Of a DNA stretch of 64,000 nt, positions 62,169 through 64,000 are shown one piece after another. The notes beneath the pieces were generated by a model, which did not search any database, had not been told where the DNA came from, and saw only the letters and a program-made list of their open reading frames with translations. A program made the position numbers and the translations under genes. Source of the DNA: Allobosea sp. AAP35. Its GTDB lineage: Bacteria; Pseudomonadota; Alphaproteobacteria; Rhizobiales; Beijerinckiaceae. Where the stretch lies: NCBI RefSeq assembly GCF_001295925.1, contig NZ_LJHQ01000070.1:1-64000 (forward strand). The letters run 5' to 3'. The first letter of the stretch is position 1; every line of letters begins with the position of its first letter.

Positions 62169-62383
62169 GAAGGCGAGGACTCTGCGGCTTGTTTTGATCG
62201 GCTTGTTGTCGCGCGTAGAAGGCTTATGTGATGCGAATCACGCCAATTCAGGCCTGCTTCGCAACGATTGTCGTCATCTCTGTCATAGGCCGTGCCAGAG
62301 CGGGACGCTACCGCCCCCTTTCGGAAAGGTTAACGCGACGGCGCAATTCGCCAGCGAAGCTGCGGTTAAGCGATGTCTGTCAC

Positions 62384-62851
62384 CTATCCGCCATAGCGCC
62401 CGGCAAGCGATCGCGCCAGGCGCTCGCCCTCGCCCGCCAGCCGCGTCGAGGCCTCCTGACTGCCGTCCGTGCAGGCGCGATGCGTCAGCGAATAAGCGCG
62501 AAAGCCACGGTTATACGCGCTCGTCAGGCGTTCGCGCCGCAACGGCGTGCGACCCTCCGCCTCAACCAGCGCGCCCATGCGGTCGCGCCAATCCTGCGCC
62601 TCCTTGCCTCCGCACAGCGTCCGCAGATAGGCCAGCGAGCCCATGATCTCGGCGAGCTTCAGCAGTTGCGGCTCGTAGGGCGGCGGCGGCGGCTCCGGGG
62701 CCGGCACGGGCTCGGACGGCTTGGTCGTGGCAGGCGGGCGCGACTGCGCAAGCGCGGTGCCAATCGGTGCGCCGATGAACACCGCGAGCAGGCCAAGCAG
62801 CACTCCGACCAGCAGCACGCCGATCACCATGCCAGGCGCCGCCCGGCTCAT
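62384..62851 (-). CDS. TIGR02301-type periplasmic/envelope protein
   Basis: A 155-residue exported protein with an N-terminal helix MVIGVLLVGVLLGLLAVFIG, a proline-rich linker (PAPEPPPPPYEP), then a helical domain with LAEIMGSLAYLRTLCGGKEA and SAYNRGFRAYSLTHRACTDG. The two cysteines could form a disulfide outside the cytoplasm. The pattern is that of the alphaproteobacterial TIGR02301 family of unknown role. The ATG at 62851 overlaps the Nudix gene stop (ATGA). Confidence 0.85.
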   Translation of the reverse strand: MSRAAPGMVIGVLLVGVLLGLLAVFIGAPIGTALAQSRPPATTKPSEPVPAPEPPPPPYEPQLLKLAEIMGSLAYLRTLCGGKEAQDWRDRMGALVEAEGRTPLRRERLTSAYNRGFRAYSLTHRACTDGSQEASTRLAGEGERLARSLAGRYGG

Positions 62852-63330
62852 GCGCCCTCCCCGGCCTCGATCCGGATCCGCTGCGCCCGGCGCAGCACCT
62901 CGGCGAGTTCGCGGGTTGTCGGCAGGCCACCGAGCTTGAGCGGATCGGCCCACATCACGGCCCCGGCCTCAGGCCCCGGCTGCGGCTCGCCGGAAACCCA
63001 TTCGCCGACGAAGGACGCCACGACGAAGTGGTGGCTGACAGCGCCCAGCCCGTCGCGGCCGAAGATCTCGACATGGCGGTTGAAGCCGATGATGCGCGCG
63101 CGCACCCCGACCTCTTCCTCCAATTCGCGCAGCGCCGCCTCTTCCAGCGTCTCGCCGGCCTCGACCTTGCCGCCGGGCAGCGACCAGAGCCGGTCGGCAG
63201 GGGGCTTGGTGCGCGTCGCCAGCAGCACCTTGCCATCGCGGAAGACCGCGACGGAGGCAGCCAGCACCGGGCGCGCAGGCGCCTTGCCCGCGGCCGGAAA
63301 GCGGATGACCTGCGCGCCGTCCTCGCTCAT
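62848..63330 (-). CDS. Nudix hydrolase
   Basis: A 160-residue pyrophosphohydrolase of the Nudix family. The Nudix box GGKVEAGETLEEAALRELEE continues into EVGV and holds the metal-binding glutamates. The N-terminus (VIRFPAAGKAPARPVLAASV) and the beta-rich body are usual. It may hydrolyse ADP-ribose or oxidised nucleotides; specificity cannot be read from sequence. The ATG at 63330 is chosen, 16 bases after the SDR gene stop, and the gene is coupled to TIGR02301 downstream. Confidence 0.92.
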   Translation of the reverse strand: MSEDGAQVIRFPAAGKAPARPVLAASVAVFRDGKVLLATRTKPPADRLWSLPGGKVEAGETLEEAALRELEEEVGVRARIIGFNRHVEIFGRDGLGAVSHHFVVASFVGEWVSGEPQPGPEAGAVMWADPLKLGGLPTTRELAEVLRRAQRIRIEAGEGA

Positions 63331-63346
63331 GTCAGCGCGCCCCGCC

Positions 63347-64000
63347 TCATACGTGCTGGCCGCCATTGATGTGCAACTCCGCCCCGGTGACGTAGCTCGA
63401 CGCATCCGTGCAGAGGAAATGGATCGCGCGCGCCACCTCCTCGGTGCGCCCCAGCCGCCCCAGAGGCAGGGTGGCGACGATCTTCTCGGTGCCCGGCGAC
63501 AGGATGGCGGTGTCGATCTCGCCCGGCGAGATCGAATTGACCCTGATCCCGAGCGGCCCGAAATCTGAGGCCATCTCCCGCGTCAGGCTGGCCAGCGCCG
63601 CTTTCGAGGTCGCATAGGCCGCGCCTGCGAAAGGGTGAACGCGCGAGCCGGCGATCGAGGTGACGTTGACGATCGCCCCCTTGGCGGCTGTCAACTCATC
63701 GAGCAGGCCCCGCGCCAGCATGATCGGCGCGAAGAAATTGACCTGGAAGACCTTGTGCCAGTCGTTGAAGGATGTCGTGGCCGCGCCAAGCCGCGCGCCC
63801 TTGGGGCCCTTGGGCGAAATGCCGGCATTGTTGACCAGCGCGTTGAGCTTGCCGCCCTCGGCCGCCAGCCGGCGCTTGATCTCGGCGATGCCGCGCATCG
63901 TGTCTTCGGGATCGCCGAGATCGATCTGGACATGATCGTCGGCCCCGGAGGGCCAGGGGCATTTGTCGGAGAAGGCCTGGCGCGAGCAGGACAGGATCCG
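63347..64000 (-). CDS. Short-chain dehydrogenase/reductase, 5' end outside window
   Basis: A classical SDR enzyme whose first part lies beyond the window edge; the frame is open to base 64000. Visible motifs are the NNAG strand (ALVNNAGISPKGPKG), catalytic serine in VNVTSIAGSR, YATSK with the catalytic Tyr and Lys, and PGEIDTAILSPGT. The first visible residues RILSCSRQAF are the second beta strand near the cofactor adenosine site, so only about 30 residues are missing. Substrate unknown. It is the first visible gene of the SDR-Nudix-TIGR02301 leftward run. Confidence 0.9.
   Translation of the reverse strand, partial: RILSCSRQAFSDKCPWPSGADDHVQIDLGDPEDTMRGIAEIKRRLAAEGGKLNALVNNAGISPKGPKGARLGAATTSFNDWHKVFQVNFFAPIMLARGLLDELTAAKGAIVNVTSIAGSRVHPFAGAAYATSKAALASLTREMASDFGPLGIRVNSISPGEIDTAILSPGTEKIVATLPLGRLGRTEEVARAIHFLCTDASSYVTGAELHINGGQHV

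Overview
The window is high-GC alphaproteobacterial DNA, most like a member of the Hyphomicrobiales such as Bosea. This rests on gene families (BigR/Blh operon, an ECF11-type sigma/ChrR locus, a cellulose operon without BcsC, a TIGR02301 protein) and on gene style (dense, translationally coupled operons). The genus is an inference. No rRNA, tRNA or CRISPR array was seen.

Left part (1-27 kb). The window opens on a truncated IS21-family element (3' end of istA plus complete istB). A leftward cellulose operon follows: bcsA-bcsB-bcsZ, an exported TPR protein and a diguanylate cyclase (10.9-2.6 kb). From about 10.9 to 21.3 kb the sequence is gene-poor and accessory in character. It holds a PAS-GGDEF protein, several very small genes (one split by an amber codon), an orphan 316-aa protein, and a two-gene module: a protein of four tandem helix-turn-helix-like repeats, translationally coupled to a 789-aa protein with an HTH and a divergent tyrosine-recombinase core. 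This module is the best candidate here for an undescribed system. At 21.3-26.4 kb a leftward cluster makes nucleotide sugars: ugd (UDP-glucuronate) and manC, fcl and gmd (GDP-mannose to GDP-L-fucose).

Middle part (27-45.4 kb) is catabolic. A LacI-type regulator diverges from a TRAP substrate-binding protein, a VOC protein, a RuBisCO-like protein and a DUF1537 kinase; the last two resemble the 3-oxo-isoapionate (D-apiose) module. Next come a crotonase-fold protein lacking the usual hydratase glutamates, a complete Dpp-type peptide ABC transporter, two M20 peptidases, an M81 (MlrC-like) peptidase, a ferredoxin-NADP reductase and a divergent peptidase T.

Right part (45.5-64 kb) is sensing, lipid modification and stress. 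A large PAS hybrid histidine kinase is followed by an alpha/beta hydrolase. An ECF11-type rpoE-chrR locus (54.9-53.8 kb) runs into a DUF1295 membrane enzyme and a Cfa-like methyltransferase. A FAD oxidoreductase and a DUF1365 protein diverge from it, and a Cfa synthase and a DUF2177 protein lie nearby. Three sites with TGATCC-like -35, exactly 18 bases, and TA-rich -10 elements sit before rpoE, the FAD gene and the DUF2177 gene, so most of this block reads as one sigma-E regulon for oxidative lipid remodelling. The ChrR protein has lost three of four zinc ligands of its anti-sigma domain. A blh-bigR-yeeE-yedE persulfide/H2S operon with an AT-rich palindromic operator follows. The window ends in small envelope and hypothetical genes, a Nudix hydrolase and a 5'-truncated SDR gene.
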